Assembly: GCA_965205545.1 (NCBI GenBank)
Contig: OZ242170.1
Span: 868,001 to 932,000 of the forward strand
Direction of reading: 5' to 3'
Source: Bin55 sp965205545
GTDB lineage: Bacteria; Pseudomonadota; Gammaproteobacteria; Pseudomonadales; Azotimanducaceae
Length of the DNA stretch: 64,000 nucleotides
The translations under genes were made by a program, and so were the position numbers. The notes under the pieces were generated by a model. It saw nothing but the letters and a program-made list of their open reading frames with translations. It was not told the origin of the DNA and did no database searches. Of the stretch, positions 36,229-45,239 are shown one piece after another. Position 1 is the stretch's first letter. Each line of letters starts with the position of its first letter.

Positions 36229-36630
36229 CTATTCGTTATTCTGAGTTGGCACTGCAGTTTCGAAACACAGAGTGCGCCCATCCGGGTCTCGCAGGAAGAT
36301 CTGTTTCATCGGATAGAAAGCCGTACGAGGTTTGCTTACATTCAATCCATCGCTAGCATAGCTTTGGTACAGCCGTTCCACGTCGTTGCAAATGAAATAA
36401 AGCTCGATTTCCCGAACGCGGGATTTTCGTTCCTTAGAGTCAATCTCACCTTCGGATTGCTGAAGCATCAACTCGGCATCTCCAAACTTAAGACTGCACC
36501 ACATTGGCCTATCGTCTGGCTCCCAGGTGTCCACCGTCTCAAACCCGAGTCGACCGTAGAATGCCATCGAAATTGCCATGTCCTCCACCCAAAGCAGTGG
36601 GACCACTACCACCGAAATCCCTTCGCTCAT
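36229..36630 (-). CDS. Glyoxalase/VOC-fold protein (copy 2)
   Basis: A 133-residue VOC-fold protein: VVVPLLWVEDMAISMAFYGRLGFE, then MWCSLKFGDAELMLQQ, and the C-terminal AFYPMKQIFLRDPDGRTLCFE. It resembles copy 1 at 21995 in the placing of SLKxGxxELML and the FYxMKxI motif. The ATG is at 36630. The function is unknown; candidates are detoxification of small electrophiles or a ring-cleavage step. Confidence 0.83.
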   Translation of the reverse strand: MSEGISVVVVPLLWVEDMAISMAFYGRLGFETVDTWEPDDRPMWCSLKFGDAELMLQQSEGEIDSKERKSRVREIELYFICNDVERLYQSYASDGLNVSKPRTAFYPMKQIFLRDPDGRTLCFETAVPTQNNE

Positions 36631-36943
36631 AACTGTTTGCCTTCCTCCAAACTACTGTGCATTGGCGACTCTAGTGCCAGGTGCGACACAGAAACTCGCT
36701 GAATCGATTGGCGCAATGGTACTCCTGCTTCGCAGATATTTGCCAAGCCTTTTGCTTCCACTTTGTTTCAAAGCGAAAGCAGCGCAAGAAAACTTGTAAA
36801 CAAGACCCATTGTTTGCCAATTACAGCGTAGTGTGTCATCACTCTTGCTATACACTAGTAGCGCAAAATGTGCTCAATTGAGGGACGCAGAGGCAATCCT
36901 CTAACGCAACTGGCGGCTGAGCATCGAGTACTCGGAGAAAATC
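36631..36943. other. Divergent intergenic region
   Basis: The stretch should contain promoters for divergent genes at 36630 and 36944. A GGAG ribosome-binding sequence lies about 10 bases before the ATG at 36944. No repeat or hairpin was seen. Confidence 0.5.
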
Positions 36944-37294
36944 ATGAACCTTGAGCATGTTGTAATGCCCTTAGTACGTTCTAGAGGCTGGATCACCTTC
37001 TTGGCAGTTGCAGCTTTCATCAATGCAGGGCTGCAGATATTGGGGACGTTCGGCCTAGGCATTGTCATTGCGTGGTTGCCGATTTGGGTAGGGGTGCTTC
37101 TAGTCCAGGCATCAAGTGCCATAGGGAGATATGAACTGAATCTCACGGAAGAAGACATGATGGAGGGACTTGAAAAGATCGCAATGGCATTCAAGGTTAC
37201 TTCCGTTTGGATCATCATAACTGTCGCCTTGATCATACTGGTCGTCTTGTTCTTCTTTTCGGCCATCATGATGGTTGTGGGCGGACTAAATTAG
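36944..37294 (+). CDS. Two-to-four-helix membrane protein, DUF5362-like
   Basis: A 116-residue membrane protein. Hydrophobic stretches are WITFLAVAAFINAGLQILGTFGLGIVIAWLPIWVGVLL near the start and VWIIITVALIILVVLFFFSAIMMVV near the end, separated by a charged amphipathic loop (LTEEDMMEGLEKIAMAF). This hairpin plan resembles the DUF5362 family, whose function is unknown. The ATG has a GGAG sequence upstream. It is divergent from the VOC gene and lies upstream of kdsD with a 226-base gap. Confidence 0.65.
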   Translation: MNLEHVVMPLVRSRGWITFLAVAAFINAGLQILGTFGLGIVIAWLPIWVGVLLVQASSAIGRYELNLTEEDMMEGLEKIAMAFKVTSVWIIITVALIILVVLFFFSAIMMVVGGLN

Positions 37295-37520
37295 CGAAAA
37301 CCATGGGTGAAATCGTCCCCACCATTGGTTTCGCAGCTTTACCATCAGTTTGCGACACGTTAGTTGATAGAAAAATAATCAGTATGCGCCTTTTAGGGCG
37401 CCGTTGGGCAATGCCTACTTAATTTGACAAGAAGTAGACTGGGCTTGAATTAGAAATATCTCAAATCAGTGAATTACAGCGAGTTCCCAAGTAACCACAT
37501 GCAATCTATTCGACGAATCC

Positions 37521-38510
37521 GTGACTGACGACGTCAAGCGAGCTTCAGCAATGCTTGCCACCTATGCTGAAGCCATGCAACGTACGGCGGAATTGTTGAA
37601 TCCGGAGTTTCAACGAGCGGTCGACGCGATCGCTTCTTTGCCGTCTATCTTGGTCATTACTGGGCTTGGCAAGAGTGGATTGGTTGGTCAAAAGGCAGCA
37701 GCGACGTTTTCGAGTACCGGTACCCGTGCGACATTCGTCCATCCTGTCGAAGCATTGCATGGAGACCTCGGGATCGTCGAGGAACATACAGGAATGCTTG
37801 CAATTTCCAAGAGCGGAGGAAACGAAGAAACAATCGAATTTGCACGCCAATTCAAGCAAGTAGCTCGTGGTCCCGTTATCACGCTAACAGAACCCAACTC
37901 ACGTCTGGAGCAACAAGCCGATGTGGCTCTCCACATCCCAAAACTACCGGAAATCGATGAGTGGAATCTAGCCCCAACTACAAGCACAATGACTAGCATG
38001 AGCATTTGCGATGTGCTTGCAATTTGTGTTCAACAACAAAAGAACTTGACGGCTGAAGATTTTGCTCAATTCCATCCTCACGGCACACTTGGCAGGAGGC
38101 TATTGCTACAGGTGGGAGATCTAATGATCTCAGGCAGTGCGTTGCCGATTCGCCCACTTCGTGCGACCTTCTCGGAGGTGATATACGAGATTTCCTCGAA
38201 GGGGCTCGGATTGGTTCTGTTAGTCGACGACGCTGGCAGCTACCAAGGCTTGCTTACGGACGGAGACATTAGGCGATTGATGGAACGAAACGAACCCATC
38301 ACAGAGCTTAATGCCAGCGAGTGCTTTCGGCTAAGCCGACGTGGCGACGATTTACCTCCGGTAACTCATGGCTCCTCTAGCGCGCAAGCCAAAGCCATCG
38401 ATTGCCTAGAGCAAATGCAAGAAGACAAAATTACGTCAATCGTGATACTAGAGGAAAGCCGCCCCATCGGACTCGTACGTATGCAGGATTTGGTGGCTGC
38501 CGGGTTATAG
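37521..38510 (+). CDS. kdsD: Arabinose-5-phosphate isomerase (KpsF/GutQ family)
   Basis: A 329-residue cytoplasmic enzyme that interconverts ribulose-5-phosphate and arabinose-5-phosphate, the first step to Kdo of lipopolysaccharide. The N-terminal SIS domain contains ITGLGKSGLVGQK, the HPVEALHGDLG segment and the SKSGGNEETIEF loop. The linker FHPHGTLGRRLLLQVGDLM leads into two CBS domains at the C-terminus (GLLTDGDIRRLM and IGLVRMQDLVAAGL). The start is a GTG at 37521. No other Kdo genes are adjacent. It converges with hspQ with 25 bases between stops. Confidence 0.93.
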   Translation: MTDDVKRASAMLATYAEAMQRTAELLNPEFQRAVDAIASLPSILVITGLGKSGLVGQKAAATFSSTGTRATFVHPVEALHGDLGIVEEHTGMLAISKSGGNEETIEFARQFKQVARGPVITLTEPNSRLEQQADVALHIPKLPEIDEWNLAPTTSTMTSMSICDVLAICVQQQKNLTAEDFAQFHPHGTLGRRLLLQVGDLMISGSALPIRPLRATFSEVIYEISSKGLGLVLLVDDAGSYQGLLTDGDIRRLMERNEPITELNASECFRLSRRGDDLPPVTHGSSSAQAKAIDCLEQMQEDKITSIVILEESRPIGLVRMQDLVAAGL

Positions 38511-38518
38511 GCGCAAGA

Positions 38519-38532
38519 CCCAATTGCTTGGG
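38519..38532. terminator. Small bidirectional hairpin between kdsD and hspQ
   Basis: The arms cccaa and ttggg with a 4-base loop lie between convergent stops. On the plus strand the hairpin is followed by cctttaatt. It is short, so termination is plausible but weakly supported. Confidence 0.4.
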
Positions 38533-38535
38533 CCT

Positions 38536-38847
38536 TTAATTCAATACGCGTACCGAGTACTCTTGACCATCAAAAGTCTCAAAGTAGTAGCCAATATCCG
38601 GGTGCTCAATTTGAGATTTGTTGGCGCTAAGCACCAAATTGCGTTCCGCAACGTAGGTTGTGTCGTGGCTGGCGTCGACTAGCACACCATACCATGGCTT
38701 GTCTTTGGGTGGTTGGCTTATGGCCATCTGACGGTACCAGTCATCCGTCAACCCAAACTCGTTGTCGCAACGATAGATTACGCCACGGTACGCGAATCGA
38801 AGGTGTTCGACGATCTGACCCGGATAGAATTTTGGTTCGCTAGTCAT
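38536..38847 (-). CDS. hspQ: HspQ/YccV-like hemimethylated-DNA-binding domain protein
   Basis: A 103-residue protein of the YccV-like family. It contains the conserved FYPGQIVEHLRFAYRGVIYRCD opening, KPWYGVLVDASHDTTYVAERNL in the middle and HPDIGYYFETFDGQEY near the end. E. coli HspQ binds hemimethylated oriC DNA and acts as a Lon specificity factor in heat stress. The ATG is at 38847. It is divergent from a secreted protein gene (38893), with 45 bases between starts. Confidence 0.85.
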   Translation of the reverse strand: MTSEPKFYPGQIVEHLRFAYRGVIYRCDNEFGLTDDWYRQMAISQPPKDKPWYGVLVDASHDTTYVAERNLVLSANKSQIEHPDIGYYFETFDGQEYSVRVLN

Positions 38848-38892
38848 AGCGTTATTATTGAAATCTGGAATCCAAACGCAACAATCACAGTC

Positions 38893-39462
38893 ATGGCACT
38901 AAGGAATATTTCAAGACTCTGCATATGTCTGGTCTCTGTGCTTGCTTTGCCAGTATTGACAGATGCCCCAGATCTAACTGGCGATTGGGAATTGGATGAG
39001 GAACTCACCAAAAAGCTTGAGCCACCCGTAAGAACCAATCGTGAATTCGGACGCGGACTAAGAAATATGGTGCTTCCCACTCCAGGCGGACCAGGTGCGC
39101 AGAATCCAAACGCTGCGTCCTTGAAGCAACCGCTCATTCTTGATTGTGTGGGATTGACGCTGACCAAGAAAGACAAGACGGTCGAGATCGAATGCGACAA
39201 TGGTACGCAGCGCGAATTTCACGTTGGCAACCGTCATGGACGAAGAACCATATGGCGAAGCAAGCGACTCACAGAGTCGTATCGTTCGACGTCGCGCAGT
39301 GTGAAGCATTCAATCAAACTTGACCGGGACGACAACATGATCGTGACCGTCACAATCAAGCCTCAGGGCGGCATAGCTCAAAAGCATGTCAGAGCATTCA
39401 ATCGGGTGACCGAGAAAGAGAACTCGGATTCGGAAACTTCGGACTCAGCCGACACGAACTGA
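38893..39462 (+). CDS. Exported protein with a GDWxLDEE motif
   Basis: The preferred start is the ATG at 38893, giving 189 residues with a signal sequence (LRNISRLCICLVSVLALPVLTDA). The frame is open 60 codons upstream, but that part lies over the divergent hspQ gene. The mature protein opens LTGDWELDEELTK, and ends in a basic beta-rich segment (ESYRSTSRSVKHSIKLDRDD, then RAFNRV) with an acidic Ser/Asp tail. It resembles the lipoprotein at 15894-16430 in its opening motif and order of features. The function is unknown. Confidence 0.7.
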   Translation: MALRNISRLCICLVSVLALPVLTDAPDLTGDWELDEELTKKLEPPVRTNREFGRGLRNMVLPTPGGPGAQNPNAASLKQPLILDCVGLTLTKKDKTVEIECDNGTQREFHVGNRHGRRTIWRSKRLTESYRSTSRSVKHSIKLDRDDNMIVTVTIKPQGGIAQKHVRAFNRVTEKENSDSETSDSADTN

Positions 39463-39493
39463 GTCGGGTATTTCTAGCACAGCGGAATCTAAC

Positions 39494-40471
39494 ATGGCCA
39501 ATTCCTACAACTTTCCACGCGATTGGTCAGCCCCAATACGCTATCCGGATCCGGCGATAGAGGTATTGGATCCAAAATTTCGCAAATACATTCTTGGCAG
39601 TTCGTCATTGGAACGCTTGTATACAGGCGCACGCTGGACAGAAGGCCCGGTTTGGTTTGGGGACGGACGCTTCTTCTTGTGCAGCGATATTCCGAATGAT
39701 CGCATCCTGCGTTGGGACGAAGTGACCGGCGAGACGACCGTTTGGCGCAAACCGTCAAACAACTCTAATGGGCACACACGAGACAGGCAAGGCCGCTTGG
39801 TATCGTGCGAGCATGGCTCTCGCAGGGTTACGCGAACCGAGCACGACGGAACCGTTACAGTGATTATGGACTCGTTTGACGATAAGAGACTTAATGCGCC
39901 CAATGATGTAGTTGTTCACCCTGACGGCGCAATTTGGTTTACCGATCCAGGCTATGGCATTCATTGGAACTACGAAGGGCACAAGGCACCGTTCGAGCTA
40001 CCAACTCGTGTCTACCGAGTCGATCCGGAAACAGGCAACGCAACTGTAGTGAACGAGTCCTTGGAGAAGCCTAACGGACTGTGCTTTTCGCCAGACTACA
40101 GCATTTTGTACATAGTCGACACGGGCGCGTCACACAAACCGGGACATCCCCGAGACATTCATGCCTTTGATGTTGAATCGGATTGCGCGCTAACCAACCA
40201 CCGCATATTCTGCAATATGGGACGGACCAGTTCCGACGGCATACGGTGCGACATAGACGGAAATTTGTGGGCAAGTGCGGGCTGGGGCGACCCTAATGAA
40301 GACGGCGTTCATGTGTTCGACCCCGAAGGAGCCTTGATCGGCAAGATCCACCTGCCAGAAGGTGCGGCAAATCTCTGCTTTGGTGGAGTCAAACGAACTC
40401 GTCTATTTGTTACCGCTTCCCATTCCATCTACTCGCTGTATGTAGAAGCACAAGGAGTGCCCTACACCTGA
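39494..40471 (+). CDS. SMP-30/gluconolactonase family protein
   Basis: A 325-residue six-bladed beta-propeller lactonase. The conserved metal-site features are the glutamate in ARWTEGPVWF, the asparagine in NAPNDVVVHPDG and the late aspartate in SSDGIRCDIDGNLWAS. Members hydrolyse sugar lactones (for example gluconolactone) and some act on other esters. No signal peptide is visible, so it is probably cytoplasmic. The ATG is 31 bases after the upstream secreted protein gene, so they may share a transcript. Confidence 0.9.
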   Translation: MANSYNFPRDWSAPIRYPDPAIEVLDPKFRKYILGSSSLERLYTGARWTEGPVWFGDGRFFLCSDIPNDRILRWDEVTGETTVWRKPSNNSNGHTRDRQGRLVSCEHGSRRVTRTEHDGTVTVIMDSFDDKRLNAPNDVVVHPDGAIWFTDPGYGIHWNYEGHKAPFELPTRVYRVDPETGNATVVNESLEKPNGLCFSPDYSILYIVDTGASHKPGHPRDIHAFDVESDCALTNHRIFCNMGRTSSDGIRCDIDGNLWASAGWGDPNEDGVHVFDPEGALIGKIHLPEGAANLCFGGVKRTRLFVTASHSIYSLYVEAQGVPYT

Positions 40472-40485
40472 CATAGGCTGGAAGT

Positions 40486-41262
40486 CTACGAAGAGCCTTC
40501 CCTTTCCTCATCGTCGGATTGCAGGCGTAGCTTGAAAACACCGTCGGGGATCACAGGAATACGAATGCGGATTCGCACTGGAACTCTGCGCCCGTCAACT
40601 TCCGCAAGCCATATGTCCACCTTGCGAATTTCGTCCTCGTCGTAGATGAACTCGTAACGGCACATTTCCGCTTCGCCAGAGTAGTACTTGCGGCCCTGCC
40701 TTAGTCTCCGGTCTTCTCCCGGTTGCTTGAGTTTGATTTGAAAAGGGTCTTCCCCGTCGTGAACGACCATGTCTTCAGCACAACTCGCGTTTACCAACAT
40801 GAAAGACATCATGTCGATTCCATCCGGTGCGGGCATTTCAATGTCGGGCTTACCAGTCTCGGTTATGTAGGCGGTGGACTCTTGGATGCTAATGATCTTG
40901 AGTTCAGTCTCGTCCCCTCTCTTCTCGCTCTCGGTCAGCCGATACGAAGTAGTGATTGGCCTTCCCTCTTGAAAGAATCCCTTCGCCGTGAATTCACCTT
41001 GCCACTTCAACAACCGTTTCAACGGACCTGTTCCCACGATGGATCCATCGAGCTCGTAGGTGTCATTCTCAACCGTAAGAAGAGCTTCTAGCTTGCCTAC
41101 GCGGACAGGTCCGACTCTCCCGTCGTATTTGAGAGCGAATTCGGTAGCTGCTTCATTTCCATCCACGGTTTGCTCGGAACCCAATAGATGAACAGTTGAG
41201 AACACTAGAACCCCAATGCAAGCAGTGGATCGCCAGAAAGGACCTAACTTCGCCACCTGCAC
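40486..41262 (-). CDS. DUF3108 exported protein
   Basis: A 258-residue protein with an N-terminal signal sequence (FWRSTACIGVLVFSTVHLLGS) and a beta-rich DUF3108 domain (FALKYDGRVGPVRVGKLEALLTV and WLAEVDGRRVPVRIRIRI). DUF3108 proteins are periplasmic or outer-membrane-associated and often lie in polysaccharide or lipid loci; their role is unknown. The start is a GTG at 41262. It overlaps the end of the polysaccharide deacetylase gene by 19 bases, so it is probably the last gene of a coupled three-gene operon. Confidence 0.82.
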   Translation of the reverse strand: MQVAKLGPFWRSTACIGVLVFSTVHLLGSEQTVDGNEAATEFALKYDGRVGPVRVGKLEALLTVENDTYELDGSIVGTGPLKRLLKWQGEFTAKGFFQEGRPITTSYRLTESEKRGDETELKIISIQESTAYITETGKPDIEMPAPDGIDMMSFMLVNASCAEDMVVHDGEDPFQIKLKQPGEDRRLRQGRKYYSGEAEMCRYEFIYDEDEIRKVDIWLAEVDGRRVPVRIRIRIPVIPDGVFKLRLQSDDEEREGSS

Positions 41263-42056
41263 TTCCCCGTCCTCATTCGCAGCTGAAAGCTTAACAGCCC
41301 GTCGTGGCCGCTAACCTTCACGCGACGCAATTTCAATCGTTCCTGGTCAATGTTTTTGGAAACTCCTTGGATGGTGGTCACTGCCGTTCGGAAGCCCGCA
41401 GAATCAACGCAAGCCACGTCATCTTGGTCGAAAATCCCAAACGGGTAGGCGAATGTTTGCACGTCCGTTCGAAATCTCTCCTCCAACACTCTCTTGCTGT
41501 CGTGAACTTCATTGTCTCGCTGTTCAGTTTCCAAGTCTTCTAGGTTCGCATGGGTCAATGAGTGGGCTCCGAGTTCCCATCGACCGGAATTCAGCATGGC
41601 TGCGACGTCTTCATCCAGCAGTTTCGGCTCATGCATCAATTCTCCATCCGAATGGTGCTCCTTTTTAGACTGCGACCAGTCGCGATCGTGCCGGTCGACG
41701 ACAAGGTACAAGGTGGCCTTGGCACCATACTTCTTCAAAAGGGGATCGGCCAAAAGCAGGTTGTCGCGATACCCATCGTCGAAGGTGAGAGCCACCCCTT
41801 TTCGCTCAGTCGATCGTTCGATTTCTGACATGAAGAGAAACTTCCAACCGTTGTCGCGCATCCAGCGCAATTGACGTTCGAATTCGGAAGGATCAACCCT
41901 AAGCTTGTTGAATTTGGCCTTCGGCTTCTGACGGCTGACCATGTGATACATCAATATTCGCGGCGCAGAATAATCGACTGTTCGTCGCCACCAAGCGTAT
42001 TGGTAAGAGAACAGCAATCCTCCGATCAACGCGATAACAAGCGCAGCCGTCAACAC
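41244..42056 (-). CDS. Membrane-anchored polysaccharide deacetylase
   Basis: A NodB-homology (carbohydrate esterase 4) enzyme of about 270 residues. An N-terminal membrane helix (VLTAALVIALIGGLLF) anchors it. The catalytic motifs are TFDDGYRDN, with the metal-binding Asp pair, and HSLTH for the histidines. It should remove N-acetyl groups from an envelope or exported glycan. I prefer the GTG at 42056, which has a GAGGA ribosome-binding sequence at 42066-42070, over a GTG at 42095. The start overlaps the end of the glycosyltransferase gene, and the 3' end overlaps the DUF3108 gene. Confidence 0.87.
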   Translation of the reverse strand: MLTAALVIALIGGLLFSYQYAWWRRTVDYSAPRILMYHMVSRQKPKAKFNKLRVDPSEFERQLRWMRDNGWKFLFMSEIERSTERKGVALTFDDGYRDNLLLADPLLKKYGAKATLYLVVDRHDRDWSQSKKEHHSDGELMHEPKLLDEDVAAMLNSGRWELGAHSLTHANLEDLETEQRDNEVHDSKRVLEERFRTDVQTFAYPFGIFDQDDVACVDSAGFRTAVTTIQGVSKNIDQERLKLRRVKVSGHDGLLSFQLRMRTGKCRWRS

Positions 42057-43156
42057 GATGCCAATTCCTCGTACATCGCAATGGTCTCCGCGCACATTTT
42101 TTGGAGAGTCATTGAATGTTCGGCAATAGATGCGGAGTTGTCAAGAACAGCCTTAATTTTCGAGGCGACAGAGTCCAAGTCCGCTAGTCTCGCCGCGCCT
42201 TTTGGGTAGAGCTCTTGAAGAATCTCGCCTACTCCCCCGTGATCGTAGGCTACTACAGGAGTACCGAGTGACAGCGCTTCGAGCACGGTTCGACCAAACG
42301 ACTCCGGCGTACGAGACAGTGAAAGTACGACATCACTTGCCGACAAAATCTCGCGAAGATCATTGCGGTGGCCTGTGAACCAAACATTGTTTCTCAACGT
42401 GCTTGACCCTTGAACCCGCTTCTCTAGTGTCGCGGCGTACCGTGTATGCCGCCCTCCGTGACCTCCCACGATCAGACCTTTGCAGGAACGACCTTCACGA
42501 TTCAACATTTCCAGAACGGAGAGGAAGTCGTCGTGCCCTTTCAATCGCGTGATCCGGCCGGCCAATGTAATGATTGGATGGGCGTCGGGATTGAATTCTT
42601 GGACGCGCTCATTCCAGTCTTTGGTCCATTCCTTTGACGGACTGAAGGTCGGGTAGTACTTCTCCGGATCAATACCCCTGAGTATCAACCGTATCTTGTC
42701 AGTATCCACACCTTGGAAGCTTCTCTCGAGATATTCCTTGGCAGTACGGGACACCACTTCAATTCGGTCGCCTCTCGCCACAATTGCGCTATACCGAGAC
42801 ACAGAGTGAAGGCCGTGGACGCTTGTCACAAATCGCGGGCGCGGTTGGGACATGCGGCGCAAAGCAAGCATGGTCAACCATGCGGGCAGACGAGATCGAC
42901 AGTGAACGATATCTACCTGCTCTCTACGGAGAAAACTTGCCAATTGACCAATGGACAACAAGGAACCAACGGTCTTGCGTCCCACGTTCATTTGCTCGTG
43001 GCGAACACCAAGGGCTTCAAGCTGCCCGACCATGCTCCCACCTTCCGAAATCACAATGGGGTCGTGTTCTGTCTGGGCTAAAGCTGCCGCCACTTCAACT
43101 GTGCCACGCTCCACTCCGCCACTCTCCAATCGAGGCACGACCTGAACAATTTTCAT
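42050..43156 (-). CDS. GT4-family glycosyltransferase
   Basis: A 368-residue GT-B-fold glycosyltransferase. The N-terminal domain opens VQVVPRLESGGVERGTVEVA, a typical GT4 acceptor-domain sequence. The C-terminal donor domain contains LAGRITRLKGHDDFL and the ExFGxxxxE motif PESFGRTVLEALSLGTPVVA. It transfers a sugar from a nucleotide donor to a glycan on the cytoplasmic side of the membrane. The ATG is at 43156. It is the first gene of an overlapping set with a deacetylase and a DUF3108 protein, which suggests assembly and trimming of one polysaccharide. Confidence 0.9.
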   Translation of the reverse strand: MKIVQVVPRLESGGVERGTVEVAAALAQTEHDPIVISEGGSMVGQLEALGVRHEQMNVGRKTVGSLLSIGQLASFLRREQVDIVHCRSRLPAWLTMLALRRMSQPRPRFVTSVHGLHSVSRYSAIVARGDRIEVVSRTAKEYLERSFQGVDTDKIRLILRGIDPEKYYPTFSPSKEWTKDWNERVQEFNPDAHPIITLAGRITRLKGHDDFLSVLEMLNREGRSCKGLIVGGHGGRHTRYAATLEKRVQGSSTLRNNVWFTGHRNDLREILSASDVVLSLSRTPESFGRTVLEALSLGTPVVAYDHGGVGEILQELYPKGAARLADLDSVASKIKAVLDNSASIAEHSMTLQKMCAETIAMYEELASC

Positions 43157-43187
43157 TTGTCGTTTCGACGAAGTGGACTAAGTGAAG

Positions 43188-43796
43188 TCACTGTCCGTAG
43201 CTGGACGCGGACTGCAGAAATTCCAATTCTTTAGGCGTGGACTCACGACCCAAGATCTCGTTTCTGTGCGGGAATCTTCCAAACTCTTTAATGATGTCTC
43301 TGTGTTCTTCGAAGAACTTGAGGCTTCCCTTGACATAGTCTTGCCACATAGCTGGACACTTCAAGAGCAGTCGTTCAGTGACAGACACACCGTATTCCTG
43401 GTCGTCGAGGAATTCGCTGTGCTGAAACGGGTGGTAGAGGAAAAGTCTTCCCGGAATACACAACTCCTCGTCCAATCCATGTTCCACAGAGCGAATTGCA
43501 ATAGCACGAGCCATGGAATCCTGTGCAAATGCCAAAGGGGTGCTGCGATGTATTTGCCTAGAAAACTGGTCCAGTACGATAACAAGTGCTAGCGCGCCCT
43601 CAGCAGTCTTGCCCCATGACGATAGCGAATCGGTGCAAGCTCGTTCGTAGATCTGCCCAAACTTCACGACAACGCGTTCGTCAAATTCTGGTCCTCCGCC
43701 ATACCAAAACTTTGCCATTTCATTGCACTTTGCGGGATCTGAATGACTGTCGTCGAACCAAAAGTCCAATACTTGCTGATACTCAACTTTTGACAT
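43188..43796 (-). CDS. DUF924 family protein
   Basis: A 202-residue cytoplasmic protein of the DUF924 family, mostly helical with a TPR-like character. Hallmarks are VLDFWF near the start, KFWYGGGPEFD, the IVLDQFSRQIHR segment and the FLYHPFQHSE motif. The function is unknown. The ATG is at 43796. It lies 31 bases upstream of the glycosyltransferase gene on the same strand, so it may lead that operon. Confidence 0.9.
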   Translation of the reverse strand: MSKVEYQQVLDFWFDDSHSDPAKCNEMAKFWYGGGPEFDERVVVKFGQIYERACTDSLSSWGKTAEGALALVIVLDQFSRQIHRSTPLAFAQDSMARAIAIRSVEHGLDEELCIPGRLFLYHPFQHSEFLDDQEYGVSVTERLLLKCPAMWQDYVKGSLKFFEEHRDIIKEFGRFPHRNEILGRESTPKELEFLQSASSYGQ

Positions 43797-44006
43797 GATC
43801 TGCTCGAATGAGATTTGTAGTCACGAAGTACCTGTTAAAGCCAAGGCAAGCGGCACATTAGAAAACCTGTGGAGCGTCGATTGCCCCGTTTGGCGTTATT
43901 GTAATTTTCAGAGTTGGTATAAATTCACACTTGTCCTAAAGACACCCAAAGGCTACTGGCACTCTAACTCTGTCCAAAACCCTTGGTGGACGACTAGTGA
44001 GGCAAT

Positions 44007-45239
44007 GTGAACGATCGAACTACTGACCCCAACAACGCATGGCGTCTCGAAACACCTGGTAATCAAGGATGGTCACGTACAGCCAGACCTGACGATCCCA
44101 AAAAGTTCTTCATGGTCTCAACGGACGGGCATGTTCAAGAACCCGCAGACCTCTGGCACAAGAGGATTGACCGAAAATATCTCGAGCGGCTACCGGGCGT
44201 GGTCGTTGGATCCGATGGCAAGAGATACCAGAAAACTGAGGGGTTTAGACCTCTAAGGATTCGCAACATCGAGTTCAAAGGGGAGGATGCGCTTCGCAAC
44301 CGATCCGGAGCGACTCCACGGGAGCGAATACGCGATCTTGCGCGCGACGGCGTGGATGCGGAGATATTGTTTCCAAATAAGGGTTTGGCCATGTGGGCAA
44401 CCCAGGACCCGTACTTTAGTCAGGCCATGTGCCGAGTCTGGAACGATTGGGCATGGGAGACGTTTGGTGCGTTCAACGATCAACTTTGTCCCATGGCATG
44501 CATTGCCACTCAAGACATAGAGGGATCAATCCAGGAAATCGAGAGGTGTGCCGAGCTTGGCTTTCGTGGACTGGCTCTTCCTTGCAAGCCAGTTTGGGGT
44601 GCACCCAATCACGAAGCGTTGAACTACAACCTGCCTGAGTTCGAGCCGCTTTGGTCGACCATTCAGGAAACCGGACTCCCCATGACCTTTCATGTGTCAA
44701 CTGGTCGGGATCCACGGACGTCTCGAGGCAATGGCGGAGCCGTAATCAACTACGCCGTTCACTCTCTCGCTCCGACAATGGAACCCATCGCCAATCTCTG
44801 TGCATCGGGAGTGCTCGATCGTTTCCCGCGACTGACTTTTGGAAGTGTTGAAGCTGGCATAGGCTGGGTTCCGTGGGCGCTTTGGGCGATGGATGAGGCG
44901 TACCGAAAGCACCACATGTTCGTTCGCCCAAAATTGGAGAAACTTCCCAGCGATTACTTCCGATCAAATGGTTTTGCAACGTTTCAGGAAGACAAACCTG
45001 GTCTGGATCTGGCTCGCGAACACAATCTCATTGACAACTTCATGTGGGCGAATGACTATCCGCACCATGAAGGTACCTGGCCCCACTCAGCGGCAGCGAT
45101 CGAACGGACAATGGGGCAACTTAGCGAAGCCGAACGCGCCAAGATCCTTGGTTTGAATGCGGCTCGGTTGTTCAAATTGCCAATTCCGGAACGATACTTG
45201 GCACAAAGCGACGAGATACGAGTACCAGCCGCCACGTGA
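44007..45239 (+). CDS. Amidohydro_2 family metal-dependent hydrolase (copy 3)
   Basis: A 410-residue TIM-barrel enzyme. The first metal motif is STDGHVQEPADLW (DxH again), a barrel histidine lies in LPMTFHVSTG, and the C-terminal hallmark reads MWANDYPHHEGTWPHS. It carries an N-terminal extension of about 35 residues before the barrel, starting from a GTG at 44007. The substrate is unknown. It is followed by an MFS transporter gene on the same strand 139 bases downstream and then by an acyl-CoA ligase, which could form a catabolic unit. Confidence 0.83.
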   Translation: MNDRTTDPNNAWRLETPGNQGWSRTARPDDPKKFFMVSTDGHVQEPADLWHKRIDRKYLERLPGVVVGSDGKRYQKTEGFRPLRIRNIEFKGEDALRNRSGATPRERIRDLARDGVDAEILFPNKGLAMWATQDPYFSQAMCRVWNDWAWETFGAFNDQLCPMACIATQDIEGSIQEIERCAELGFRGLALPCKPVWGAPNHEALNYNLPEFEPLWSTIQETGLPMTFHVSTGRDPRTSRGNGGAVINYAVHSLAPTMEPIANLCASGVLDRFPRLTFGSVEAGIGWVPWALWAMDEAYRKHHMFVRPKLEKLPSDYFRSNGFATFQEDKPGLDLAREHNLIDNFMWANDYPHHEGTWPHSAAAIERTMGQLSEAERAKILGLNAARLFKLPIPERYLAQSDEIRVPAAT

